5,444 nucleotides of DNA from Marinilabilia sp. UBA5340 (GTDB lineage Bacteria; Bacteroidota; Bacteroidia; Bacteroidales; Marinilabiliaceae): the NCBI GenBank assembly GCA_002411085.1, contig DHQK01000282.1, positions 4,242 through 9,685 of the forward strand. The letters run 5' to 3'. Below, one piece after another: positions 1 through 5,444 of this stretch. Numbering within the stretch: the first letter of the stretch is position 1; every line of letters starts with the position of its first letter. The translations under genes were made by a program, and so were the position numbers. The notes below the pieces were generated by a model. The model made no database searches, was not told the DNA's origin, and worked only from the letters and a program-made list of their open reading frames with translations.

Positions 1-1
1 A

Positions 2-1153
2 GATTTAGAGTATGCTGTAAGTGTTTTACCTGAGGAAGATGCGGATCCGGCACGTGTGACAAAATGGTCTGCGATGGGGATGTTGGCAAAAGTCTTGATT
101 ACCAGAGGGGCCTATGAGCAAAATGCTGAATATTTCAATCAGGCTAAAGAATATGCAAGGAAAGTAATTGAAGATTCAGGACTTGAGTTATATGCTGATT
201 ATTCAACAATGTTTGACGTTGAAGCCAATAATAGTGAAGAGTCTCTGTTCGCAATTCAATGTATGGTTGGTAATTATGGTGATGGTAACTCCAGGAATGT
301 AAACTGGAGTAGAAGTGCCCGGATTGCAGATCAGACTTGGGGGGCAGGAAAAGGGCCTACTATTTCGTTACAGGAAGCATTTATGGAACATCCTCAGGAT
401 GGACGGCGCAAGTGGGTTTATATGACTAATGAAGATTATTATTCCAATCTTGCAGTTGATGAAGGTGGTTATACTTATCAGTTTACTTACAGAGATCCGG
501 ATGACTTGGAAAATCAGGTGGAGGCAGCAAATGAGATGCTTGCGCATATTAAAAAATATATAATCGGTAAGGCTTCTGATAATGATGGTCAGGTAGGACA
601 GAACCAAGACGCGGGAAATAATTTGTATGTTCTTCGTCTCTCTGATGTTTATTTTATTTATGCTGAGGCGGCAATGGGATTAAATGCTTCGACTTCCGAT
701 GCAAAGGCCATTGGTTTTATCAATAATGTATTGGTTCGTGGAAATGCAGGTTATGAAGTGAGCGCTCCTTTTTCTTTTGAGGACTTGATAAAGGAACGAA
801 GAAAAGAATTCGCTTTTGAAGGAATAGCCTGGTATGATGTAAAAAGGTATTATTACAGAGATGAGAATGCGGCTCTTGCCTATTTGAACGGAATGGAGCG
901 GGATAAAGTGTACCGGTTTGATTATAATACCTACAATATTGAAGAAATGAGTATTGAGGATAGATATGAGGCAGAAAACTCCAGAGATAGCTATGTTTTT
1001 GGATGGGAGACCACTGATAACGGAGAATGGGATGGAAACAGGGTAAATAGTATCTCATTTACTGATGCGTCTATGTATCTGAGTTTGCCTGCAGAGGTGA
1101 CATCTAAAGCACCTATTTTGTTGGAACCAGCTGTTGATTATTATAATGAATAA
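2..1153 (+). CDS. SusD/RagB-family outer-membrane glycan-binding lipoprotein, C-terminal part (5'-truncated by window edge)
   Basis: The reading frame is already open at base 2 and runs 383 codons to a TAA at 1151-1153, so the true start lies upstream; the GTG at 56 is an internal valine. Family members are usually about 500-600 residues, so roughly the last two thirds are present. Seen directly: an early helical segment ending in RVTKWSAMGMLAKV (about 50-91), matching the SusD TPR-helix pattern 'gRvtkgaA..llAkvyL'; LRLSDVYFIYAEAAM (632-676), the family's 'lRyAEvlLmyAEA' helix; and ERRKEFAFEGIAWYDVKRY (794-850), the hallmark 'ERR.ElaFEG.rwfDl.R' motif. The C-terminus (YLSLPAEV..KAPILLEP) corresponds to the usual 'lPIP..Ei..NP.l.QNpgY' tail, in a diverged form. 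Family knowledge: SusD proteins sit as lids on SusC TonB-dependent transporters and help import oligosaccharides. The SusC gene is expected directly upstream. Specificity cannot be read from this part; the downstream GH26-like start hints at beta-mannan. Confidence 0.95.
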   Translation, partial: DLEYAVSVLPEEDADPARVTKWSAMGMLAKVLITRGAYEQNAEYFNQAKEYARKVIEDSGLELYADYSTMFDVEANNSEESLFAIQCMVGNYGDGNSRNVNWSRSARIADQTWGAGKGPTISLQEAFMEHPQDGRRKWVYMTNEDYYSNLAVDEGGYTYQFTYRDPDDLENQVEAANEMLAHIKKYIIGKASDNDGQVGQNQDAGNNLYVLRLSDVYFIYAEAAMGLNASTSDAKAIGFINNVLVRGNAGYEVSAPFSFEDLIKERRKEFAFEGIAWYDVKRYYYRDENAALAYLNGMERDKVYRFDYNTYNIEEMSIEDRYEAENSRDSYVFGWETTDNGEWDGNRVNSISFTDASMYLSLPAEVTSKAPILLEPAVDYYNE

Positions 1154-1157
1154 AATT

Positions 1158-1163
1158 GAGGAA
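1158..1163 (+). promoter_or_regulatory. Shine-Dalgarno-like GAGGAA before the first TIG lipoprotein gene
   Basis: GAGGAA lies in the 12-nt gap after the SusD-like stop codon, only two bases before the ATG at 1166. The purine core matches a Shine-Dalgarno sequence but the spacing is shorter than usual. Together with the tight gap it suggests translational coupling to the SusD-like gene. Bacteroidota often initiate without a strong Shine-Dalgarno, so it may contribute little. Confidence 0.35.
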
Positions 1164-1165
1164 CT

Positions 1166-2347
1166 ATGAAAAATATATATAAAGTACTGTTGTTCTTATT
1201 TGTTTCTCTTGTTGTTTTTTCTGCATGTGAAGATGATGAGGTAAGCAATGAGACTCCATATATTAAGTATGTTCGTCCCACGGAAGCAGCGCAGTCTGAT
1301 TCTTTATTGGTGGCGGCATCCATGGGGAGTACTATCGCTATTGTAGGAGAGGATTTAGGGAGTGTTATTTCCATCCATTTTAATGATGTAAAAGCTAAAC
1401 TGAATCCTGTTTATGTAACCGATGAGACTATTCTTGTCACTGTTCCAGGGTCTATCCCGGAGGAAATTTCTAATACTATCACGTTGACAACGTCCAGTGG
1501 GAATCAGTTGATTTACAATTTTCAAACCATAATTCCTTCTCCCCAAATTGCCAGCATTAACTGTGAATGGGCCCCAGAAGGGAGTGTCGCTGTATTGACA
1601 GGCTCTTATTTCTTTGCAAAAGAGGATGGTTCAATTGATGTTTCTTTCCCTGGTGGGATAGACGGAGATGTTGTGGAGTTCTCAGAAGAGGAGTTGAAGG
1701 TTGTCGTGCCGGCAGGTGTATTGCAGGGAGCTATCAGTGTCGAAAATGATTTTGGAGTAGGGCGTTCTAATTTTATTTACAAAGACGATACCGGGATTTT
1801 TATAGATGCTGAAAATCCAACCTTGTGGAATAACTGGGGTCTATCGGATTTTGCTTCAGAAAATGGAGTTGATGGTAGTTATATAAAGTTTGAAGGCACT
1901 ACAGGTTCCTGGGTATGGCCGGCCAATGCTATTCAGTTGTTTTATGTAAATCCTTCGGGCACTCCGCTGGTTTCGGATGGAGAGGTTGATGATTATGCTC
2001 TGAAATTTGAGTGTTACGTTCATGAATGGCATGATACACCGCTTTTGGTTTGGTTTGATAACGATGGTGGACATGATGTAGATAGTGACTTTGCTCAATA
2101 CCACTGGACACCTTACCTCAAAGGAGAAGTTACATCTAATTATACTACCGATGGATGGATCACGGTTATAATGCCTTTATCTGATTTTGTTTATAGCAAA
2201 GATGAGTCAGAGGACAGTCGAAAGATCGCAAGTTTTGATGAACTGGTTAACCTCAATATGATGTGGTTCGGAAAAGTGGATGAAGCTACATCTGAGTTTG
2301 GGTTAAAGGTTTGGATGGATAATATTCGTCTGGTCAAAATTAATTAA
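1166..2347 (+). CDS. Surface glycan-binding lipoprotein with two IPT/TIG modules and a C-terminal SGBP-B-like domain (SusE/F-position)
   Basis: This 393-residue protein starts 12 nt after the SusD-like gene; the ATG is followed at once by a lipoprotein signal peptide (MKNIYK, then a hydrophobic core) with lipobox FSAC and Cys21 as lipidation site. EDDE follows the cysteine, an acidic signal associated with export to the cell surface in Bacteroidota. Residues about 32-121 and 124-205 are two TIG-like Ig folds (GEDLGSVISIHF near 61; a second strand pair with GSYF near 146 and FPGG at 161-164). Residues about 208-393 form a distinct C-terminal domain rich in tryptophan (W221, 224, 249, 251, 288, 296, 314, 331, 367, 383), ending in WMDNIRLVKI, a typical beta-sandwich last strand. 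Family knowledge: in SGBP-B-type proteins TIG-like modules act as a stalk and the C-terminal domain binds the polysaccharide. Which tryptophans contact glycan, and the ligand, are not visible. It is probably in one operon with its neighbours. Placement in the xyloglucan-binding SGBP_B family is by overall resemblance, not alignment. Confidence 0.88.
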   Translation: MKNIYKVLLFLFVSLVVFSACEDDEVSNETPYIKYVRPTEAAQSDSLLVAASMGSTIAIVGEDLGSVISIHFNDVKAKLNPVYVTDETILVTVPGSIPEEISNTITLTTSSGNQLIYNFQTIIPSPQIASINCEWAPEGSVAVLTGSYFFAKEDGSIDVSFPGGIDGDVVEFSEEELKVVVPAGVLQGAISVENDFGVGRSNFIYKDDTGIFIDAENPTLWNNWGLSDFASENGVDGSYIKFEGTTGSWVWPANAIQLFYVNPSGTPLVSDGEVDDYALKFECYVHEWHDTPLLVWFDNDGGHDVDSDFAQYHWTPYLKGEVTSNYTTDGWITVIMPLSDFVYSKDESEDSRKIASFDELVNLNMMWFGKVDEATSEFGLKVWMDNIRLVKIN

Positions 2348-2421
2348 TGTGTTTTTTAGGAAGAAGGAATTTTTGTAGCAATTATTCTTTGTTTCTTTTT
2401 TACCTTGTAAAAATATCAGGT
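2348..2421 (+). other. 74-nt spacer between the two TIG lipoprotein genes
   Basis: The spacer holds a purine run AGGAAGAAGGAA (2358-2369) and then a pyrimidine-rich stretch, but no convincing terminator hairpin and no exact TAnnTTTG -7 box. The purine run is more than 50 nt before the chosen start, too far to be its ribosome binding site. An ATG at 2347-2349 overlaps the upstream stop codon by one base and is in frame with the downstream gene, but starting there would bury the signal peptide. Confidence 0.5.
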
Positions 2422-4704
2422 ATGAAAAATAATATATTAAGTCGTTTAGCTTTCACATTTATTTGGCTTACACTTATTGGTGTGGTGTTTGTTTCTTGTG
2501 AAGATGATGACGATGATTCAAATAATGTGCTCCTTGAAGCATTTGGGCCCAGCCCTGTTCTTCGTGGAAATGATATTCATTTTATCGGAGAGAACCTGAA
2601 TAGAATTAATTCTATTGTTTTGCCACCAAATATTGAAATCACTGAAATTAATGTTGTAAGTCCTTCGGAATTGACAATTACTGTGCCTCAGGATGCTCAG
2701 GAAGGAGTGATTACTTTGAATTTTGACGGTGGAAGTATTACTACTAAGACCCGGATCGGTTTTACAGAGCCGTATGAGCTATCTTCAATCTCTCCAATTG
2801 ATGAAGCAGTTCGTGCTGGGGATCTAATTACTATTACTGGTGATTACTTGAATAATATTGTGGCTGTTTCGTTTTTTGGAGGCGCTTCAGTTGATTCTTC
2901 TGCTTTTGAGTCACAAACAAGAAAGGAGATTGTGCTGGGATTGCCGGAGGAAGCTCAATCCGGAAAGATTATTGTTGAGGATGAAGCCGGGAATCAATTA
3001 TACTCTGAAGAGGAGTTGATTGTGTCACAGCCAGAATTCGTCGGTTTCCAGAATTCTGTTGTAAAAGCCGGGTCAAATCTGACTGTTGAAGGTGAAAATC
3101 TGGATCTTGTAAAATCTATCGAGTTTCCAGGAGGAGCAATTGTGGAATTACAGGACTTTGTGGAAGTTTCGGCAACCCAGATAGTCGTGGCTGTTCCTTC
3201 AAATTCACAGGATGGTGTTGTTTCTCTCATAAGTGTTTCCAATGTGGTGATCCCCTCCAGGACGGAAATTGAAATGATTGTTCCCACAATCACAGGGATC
3301 ACCCCCTCCGAGATCAGGAATGGAGAGGAGATTACTGTGACAGGAGAAAATCTGGATTTGATCTCAGGTGTTTCGTTTACCGGAGGGGGCGAAGTAGATG
3401 TTGCAGTAGGTGGATCTTCCACTGAACTCACAGTGGTAACTCCTGAAACAGGCTTATCGGGTGCTGTTACATTTAAGACCCTTGCAGGTAAAGAAGTTGT
3501 TTGGTCTGATGGGGTGACTTTTACTGCTCCTTCTGTAACCGCACTTAATCCTGCGACCATTTCGCCTAATAATACGCTTACGCTTACCGGTGAAAATCTG
3601 GATCTTGTTGCCGGAATTGTTTTTGCCGGTGGCATGGAAGGTGAGATACAAAGTCAATCTGCCAGCGAAATTCAGGTGTTTGTGCCTATCGGATCAGAGA
3701 CCGGATCAATTACACTCATTGCCAAAAACGGGGCTGAGATAGAGACTACTCAGACCTTGACGGTGAATGCACCGGAATTCTGCTATATTCCTGCTATACC
3801 TGGCTCTGATGTTGAGATTAATGCCGGAGAAGTATTTACTGTCGAGGTGCTTAATGGTGATGTGCTGACCGACGTAAAAGTGAATGGTTATTCAAGTCAG
3901 TATATTTTGCAAGGTACATCATTGTTGTTTCTGGTTCCCAGTAATGCAGCAGGTGCTACCGACCTTACATTGGTTTCATCAAATGGGGAGATTACTTATT
4001 CCATCAATGTGATAGGTTCAGGGCCTGTGGAGACAGTAATTATGAATGAAACACGTGATTTGGGCAGCTGGGCTGGCGAAGGAGATGGAGGAGCCTTCCG
4101 TCTTTATAAATCATCATTCCAGGGAGTGCCTGCCGGCTCTATTCTCAAATTCTATTTCACTGCTTCCAGTTACAATCAGTTACAGCTGAATGATGCCAAC
4201 TGGTCACAGCAGGCGATCGTTGAGATTACTGACCCAACACAAACTTCCTATGAAATGGAACTTACCCAGGAGTTGCTGGATCATATCCTGACGACAGAAG
4301 ATGGTTGGAGCGAAACCGCCTTGATAGTTCAGGGTGAGGGGTTGGTCATCTCTCAGGTGTCTGTTCTCACTTTTAGTGAAGGAGCAGGTGGTGAGACCAT
4401 CTGGGAAGGTGAGGAAGTTCTCGGAAACTGGGAGAGTAACATTCAACTTCCCGCTTCCTCTTTTTCTAATGCTCAGGTGGGATCTATCCTTTCGGTAAGT
4501 GTGAAGGATCTGGATGCTTCATCCGATTACTGGCAGGTTGCTCTTAAGAACAGCAGTTGGGAGGATATCGAGATCAAAAACCTTGCGCAGGGAGATTCAG
4601 GTGTAGAGTTTGCTGTAGATGAAGCTGTTTTGGGAGATATGCAATCTTCGGGAGTTATTATCCAGGGAGCTTTTGCCACAGTTACCAAAATAGAATTAAA
4701 ATAG
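2422..4704 (+). CDS. Large surface lipoprotein with six TIG-like modules and tandem C-terminal beta-rich domains; probable glycan-binding protein
   Basis: I choose the ATG at 2422 (760 residues), not the in-frame ATG at 2347, because only this start puts a lipoprotein signal peptide at the N-terminus: MKNNILSRLA, hydrophobic core, lipobox FVSC with Cys26, then EDDDDD, a strong acidic surface-export signal. The earlier start would add 25 residues in front of it. Residues about 37-532 hold six TIG/IPT-like modules; the recurring core is TGENLDL..GV.F.GG, with the GENL-type glycine at residues 56, 140, 224, 308 and 390. Module six (about 451-532) is diverged and lacks that glycine. Residues about 536-650 and 658-760 are two related domains sharing LG[SN]W, SSF, GSIL, an LxxxxW strand and a [VI]QG turn. 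Such domains are plausible carbohydrate-binding sandwiches (inference). No catalytic motif is visible. The architecture suggests a long stalk holding two binding domains away from the membrane, next to the SusD-like protein. It is likely co-transcribed with the upstream lipoprotein gene (74-nt gap). Confidence 0.87.
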   Translation: MKNNILSRLAFTFIWLTLIGVVFVSCEDDDDDSNNVLLEAFGPSPVLRGNDIHFIGENLNRINSIVLPPNIEITEINVVSPSELTITVPQDAQEGVITLNFDGGSITTKTRIGFTEPYELSSISPIDEAVRAGDLITITGDYLNNIVAVSFFGGASVDSSAFESQTRKEIVLGLPEEAQSGKIIVEDEAGNQLYSEEELIVSQPEFVGFQNSVVKAGSNLTVEGENLDLVKSIEFPGGAIVELQDFVEVSATQIVVAVPSNSQDGVVSLISVSNVVIPSRTEIEMIVPTITGITPSEIRNGEEITVTGENLDLISGVSFTGGGEVDVAVGGSSTELTVVTPETGLSGAVTFKTLAGKEVVWSDGVTFTAPSVTALNPATISPNNTLTLTGENLDLVAGIVFAGGMEGEIQSQSASEIQVFVPIGSETGSITLIAKNGAEIETTQTLTVNAPEFCYIPAIPGSDVEINAGEVFTVEVLNGDVLTDVKVNGYSSQYILQGTSLLFLVPSNAAGATDLTLVSSNGEITYSINVIGSGPVETVIMNETRDLGSWAGEGDGGAFRLYKSSFQGVPAGSILKFYFTASSYNQLQLNDANWSQQAIVEITDPTQTSYEMELTQELLDHILTTEDGWSETALIVQGEGLVISQVSVLTFSEGAGGETIWEGEEVLGNWESNIQLPASSFSNAQVGSILSVSVKDLDASSDYWQVALKNSSWEDIEIKNLAQGDSGVEFAVDEAVLGDMQSSGVIIQGAFATVTKIELK
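2530..4017 (+). repeat. Array of six TIG/IPT-like protein modules with ~84-codon period
   Basis: Within the large lipoprotein, equivalent glycines of the GENL-type turn fall at residues 56, 140, 224, 308 and 390, so successive spacings are 84, 84, 84 and 82. Modules three, four and five are most alike (GENLDL plus a following FxGG). At the DNA level 3091-3110 and 3589-3608 are identical over 20 bases (GGTGAAAATCTGGATCTTGT), and 3343-3362 is a close variant. This fits expansion of the stalk by duplication within the gene. Confidence 0.8.
4027..4371 (+). repeat. First copy of tandem C-terminal domain (residues ~536-650 of the large lipoprotein)
   Basis: Shares ordered landmarks with the second copy: LGSW at 547-550, KSSF at 563-566, GSIL at 572-575, QLQLNDANW at 586-594 and IVQG at 635-638. 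It is about ten residues longer than the second copy, mainly from extra residues after LGSW and before the final strands. The predicted fold is all beta; glycan binding is inferred from position at the tip of the stalk and from exposed-type aromatic residues. Confidence 0.65.
4393..4701 (+). repeat. Second copy of tandem C-terminal domain (residues ~658-760 of the large lipoprotein)
   Basis: Landmarks matching the first copy are LGNW at 667-670, ASSF at 678-681, GSIL at 687-690, QVALKNSSW at 705-713 and IIQG at 746-749, ending in TKIELK at the protein C-terminus. The opening TIWEGEEVLGNW resembles short beta-sandwich modules I have seen appended to Bacteroidales carbohydrate-active proteins; I cannot name a family with certainty. 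Confidence 0.65.
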
Positions 4705-4726
4705 AAGGTTAACTTTTTGTACTCCT

Positions 4727-4788
4727 GACCTGACCATATGCTTTACTGTACGTTTGTTTTGATGACAATATTAGTATATAGTCAGGTC
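4727..4788. repeat. Inverted repeat, 13-bp arms (12/13), 36-nt spacer
   Basis: The left arm GACCTGACCATAT (4727-4739) pairs with the right arm ATATAGTCAGGTC (4776-4788); the inner eight bases GACCTGAC/GTCAGGTC match perfectly. The spacer contains an exact -7-type box. It could be a paired operator site or, with the T-run ten bases later, part of a weak terminator for the upstream operon. The long loop argues against an efficient intrinsic terminator. Confidence 0.45.
4749..4756 (+). promoter_or_regulatory. Candidate Bacteroidota -7 box (TACGTTTG)
   Basis: TACGTTTG matches the Bacteroides primary-sigma -7 consensus TAnnTTTG exactly. The upstream -33 TTTG is not at the usual ~19-20 nt; the nearest TTTG (4716-4719) is about 29 nt away. 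If used, it would give a leader of roughly 220 nt, including the palindromic element, ahead of the Ig-GH26-like gene. An 8-bp match with four fixed T/G positions can occur by chance. Confidence 0.3.
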
Positions 4789-4804
4789 TGTTGATGAATT
4801 TTTT

Positions 4805-4945
4805 AGAAACGGAGTTGTCCAAAAAGTATTAAGCACAAAAAATGTCATGTTGAGTGGAGCCGAAACATCTGTCTTTTAAGTGAACAGATTCTTCGACAAG
4901 CTCAGAATGACATCAAAATTGGACTTTTGGGACAGCCTCGTTTCT
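4805..4945. repeat. Composite imperfect palindromic intergenic repeat (~141 bp, MITE/REP-like)
   Basis: The outer arms 4805-4827 and 4923-4945 are inverted copies with about 19 of 23 positions matching (AGAAACGGAGTTGTCC... against the complement AGAAACGAGGCTGTCC...). The inner arms 4842-4873 and 4882-4913 are also inverted copies, beginning ATGTCAT..TGAG and containing GAA..ATCTGT, around an 8-nt loop (4874-4881). The inner right arm, read on the - strand, is the TGTCATTCTGAGC..GTCGAAGAATCTGTT sequence that I know as a dispersed repeat of Bacteroidota genomes; the left arm is the related form with GAAACATCTGT. No transposase is encoded. It could be a non-autonomous mobile relic, and as RNA it would fold into a long hairpin in the leader of the downstream gene. 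Confidence 0.7.
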
Positions 4946-4988
4946 TTTTGCGCGTAAATTGCAATAAGAATAAAGGCAAGATAATATT

Positions 4989-5444
4989 ATGAAGATGAAA
5001 CCATTTTTTGGGATGTTTATAGGGGCGTTATTATTGGTTGTAGGTTGTTCCAGTGATTCAGATACCCCGAAAGTCCCACCTTTGTTTGTGTCCTCTATAC
5101 CTGCTGATGGCGCAGAAAAGGTAACGGTATCCTCTGAGGTTTCATTGACCTATGATGAGGTGATTACGCTTATTGAAAATCACGGTATTACCATTAACGG
5201 TGAATCGGCAGAGGCTACATCCCATCTGACCAAAGTAATGATTGAAGAGACGCTTGAAAAAGGGAATGAATATACGATAAATGTTCCTGCCGGAGCAGTA
5301 GAAAATACCTCCGGAGTACCTTCTGAAAGCGCGGTGGAATTTAACTTTACAACTGAAGCAGCGCCCCAGCCGGTGGAGATCAGTGCGGATTTGGTGGTAA
5401 CCAACCCCTCTCAGGAGGCCCAGAATGTTTACAATTTCCTGAAA
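4989..5444 (+). CDS. Lipoprotein with Big_5 (SbsA-type) Ig-like domain; probable N-terminus of a GH26 beta-mannanase-like enzyme (3'-truncated by window edge)
   Basis: The frame from ATG 4989 stays open for 152 codons to the window end. MKMKPFF and a hydrophobic core lead to lipobox VVGC with Cys20, followed by SSDSD, a weaker acidic signal than in the two upstream lipoproteins. Residues about 30-122 match the Big_5 Ig-like pattern: V.SSIPADGAEKV, SLTYDE, GITING, a central L..GNEYTINVPAGAV, and the closing FNFTTE. After a short linker (AAPQPVE) comes LVVTNPSQEAQNVYNFLK (residues 135-152). I recognise this as similar to the first segment of Bacteroidota GH26 enzymes, where 'NP...EA.NVYNFL' precedes a GKK.ISG motif; that motif and the catalytic glutamates would lie beyond the window, so the enzyme call is inference. 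An ATG two codons later (4995) is also possible. The product is expected at the outer membrane, cutting polymer for the SusD-like and TIG proteins upstream. Confidence 0.8.
   Translation, partial: MKMKPFFGMFIGALLLVVGCSSDSDTPKVPPLFVSSIPADGAEKVTVSSEVSLTYDEVITLIENHGITINGESAEATSHLTKVMIEETLEKGNEYTINVPAGAVENTSGVPSESAVEFNFTTEAAPQPVEISADLVVTNPSQEAQNVYNFLK

Larger units (their letters stand above)
4705..4988. other. 284-nt intergenic region between the binding-protein gene and the enzyme-like gene
   Basis: No protein-coding gene is supported here. It holds a 13-bp inverted repeat around a TAnnTTTG promoter element (4727-4788), a T-run (4799-4804), and a long imperfect palindrome (4805-4945). From 4946 to 4988 it is A/T-rich leader with only a weak purine stretch (AAAGGCAAG) before the ATG at 4989. 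Confidence 0.7.

Noticed and set aside
56..58. GTG as a possible start codon for the SusD-like gene
   Set aside because: The frame is open upstream to base 2 and encodes SusD-like sequence (LEYAVSVLPEE), so this is an internal valine.
720..1058. 112-codon open frame on the - strand within the SusD-like gene
   Set aside because: It lies opposite the conserved SusD motif region; the His/Tyr/Pro-rich translation has no domain and is an antisense shadow.
3091..3608. Regularly spaced short repeats that could suggest a CRISPR array
   Set aside because: The spacing is ~250 bases, the repeats are in frame and encode GENLDL in TIG modules, and the intervening segments are homologous rather than unique.
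2994..3635. 213-codon open frame on the - strand inside the large lipoprotein gene
   Set aside because: Its translation is low-complexity, rich in S, T, P and V, and mirrors the TIG repeats; no signal peptide or recognisable domain, and the + strand frame is clearly the gene.
4781..4804. Right arm of the inverted repeat plus T-run as an intrinsic terminator
   Set aside because: The stem would have a 36-nt loop and the T-run starts ten bases after the stem, so it does not fit an efficient Rho-independent terminator; kept only as an alternative reading.
4805..4945. Riboswitch or structured ncRNA in the intergenic region
   Set aside because: The structure is explained by a simple palindrome of known dispersed-repeat type; no riboswitch core motif was recognised.
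4955..4961. TAAATTG as a promoter -7 box just before the enzyme-like gene
   Set aside because: It is one base short of TAnnTTTG and has no TTTG at the usual upstream distance.

Overview
The window looks like part of a polysaccharide utilization locus (PUL) from a Bacteroidota bacterium, probably Bacteroidales or a relative. The reasons are a RagB/SusD-family outer-membrane glycan-binding protein, followed by lipoproteins with IPT/TIG domains and acidic residues right after the lipidated cysteine (the Bacteroidota surface-export signature), weak Shine-Dalgarno sequences, and an intergenic repeat of the TGTCATTCTGAGC...GAAGAATCT type that I know as common in Bacteroidota genomes. No species can be named from this. 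All genes are on the + strand.

Layout: (1) 2-1153, the C-terminal part of a SusD-like protein whose start, and presumably its SusC/TonB-dependent transporter partner, lie upstream of the window. (2) 1166-2347, a 393-residue lipoprotein with two TIG-like modules and a tryptophan-rich C-terminal domain, resembling SGBP-B-type surface glycan-binding proteins. (3) 2422-4704, a 760-residue lipoprotein with six TIG-like modules in a regular ~84-residue array and two related C-terminal beta-rich domains. (4) 4705-4988, a 284-nt intergenic region with a 13-bp inverted repeat around an exact Bacteroides-type -7 box, then a ~141-bp imperfect palindromic repeat element. (5) 4989 to the window end, the N-terminal 152 residues of another lipoprotein with a Big_5 (SbsA-type) Ig-like domain; the last ~20 residues read like the beginning of a GH26 (beta-mannanase family) catalytic domain, which would continue beyond the window.

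Working model (inference): the SusD-like protein and the two TIG lipoproteins are co-transcribed and form the outer-membrane glycan capture apparatus. The 12-nt and 74-nt gaps between them show no convincing promoter or terminator. The Ig-GH26-like lipoprotein would cut the captured polymer at the surface; if the GH26 reading is right, the substrate is a beta-mannan (mannan, gluco- or galactomannan). The larger intergenic region before the enzyme gene may allow it to be expressed at a different level.

I see no RNA gene, CRISPR array, transposase, origin or phage gene. The most unusual items are the near-exact 84-residue periodicity of the TIG array with short identical DNA repeats, the diverged tandem duplication at its C-terminus, and the composite palindromic element between binding proteins and enzyme. 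The system itself is a known type (a SusCD-like PUL); I do not see evidence of a wholly new system.
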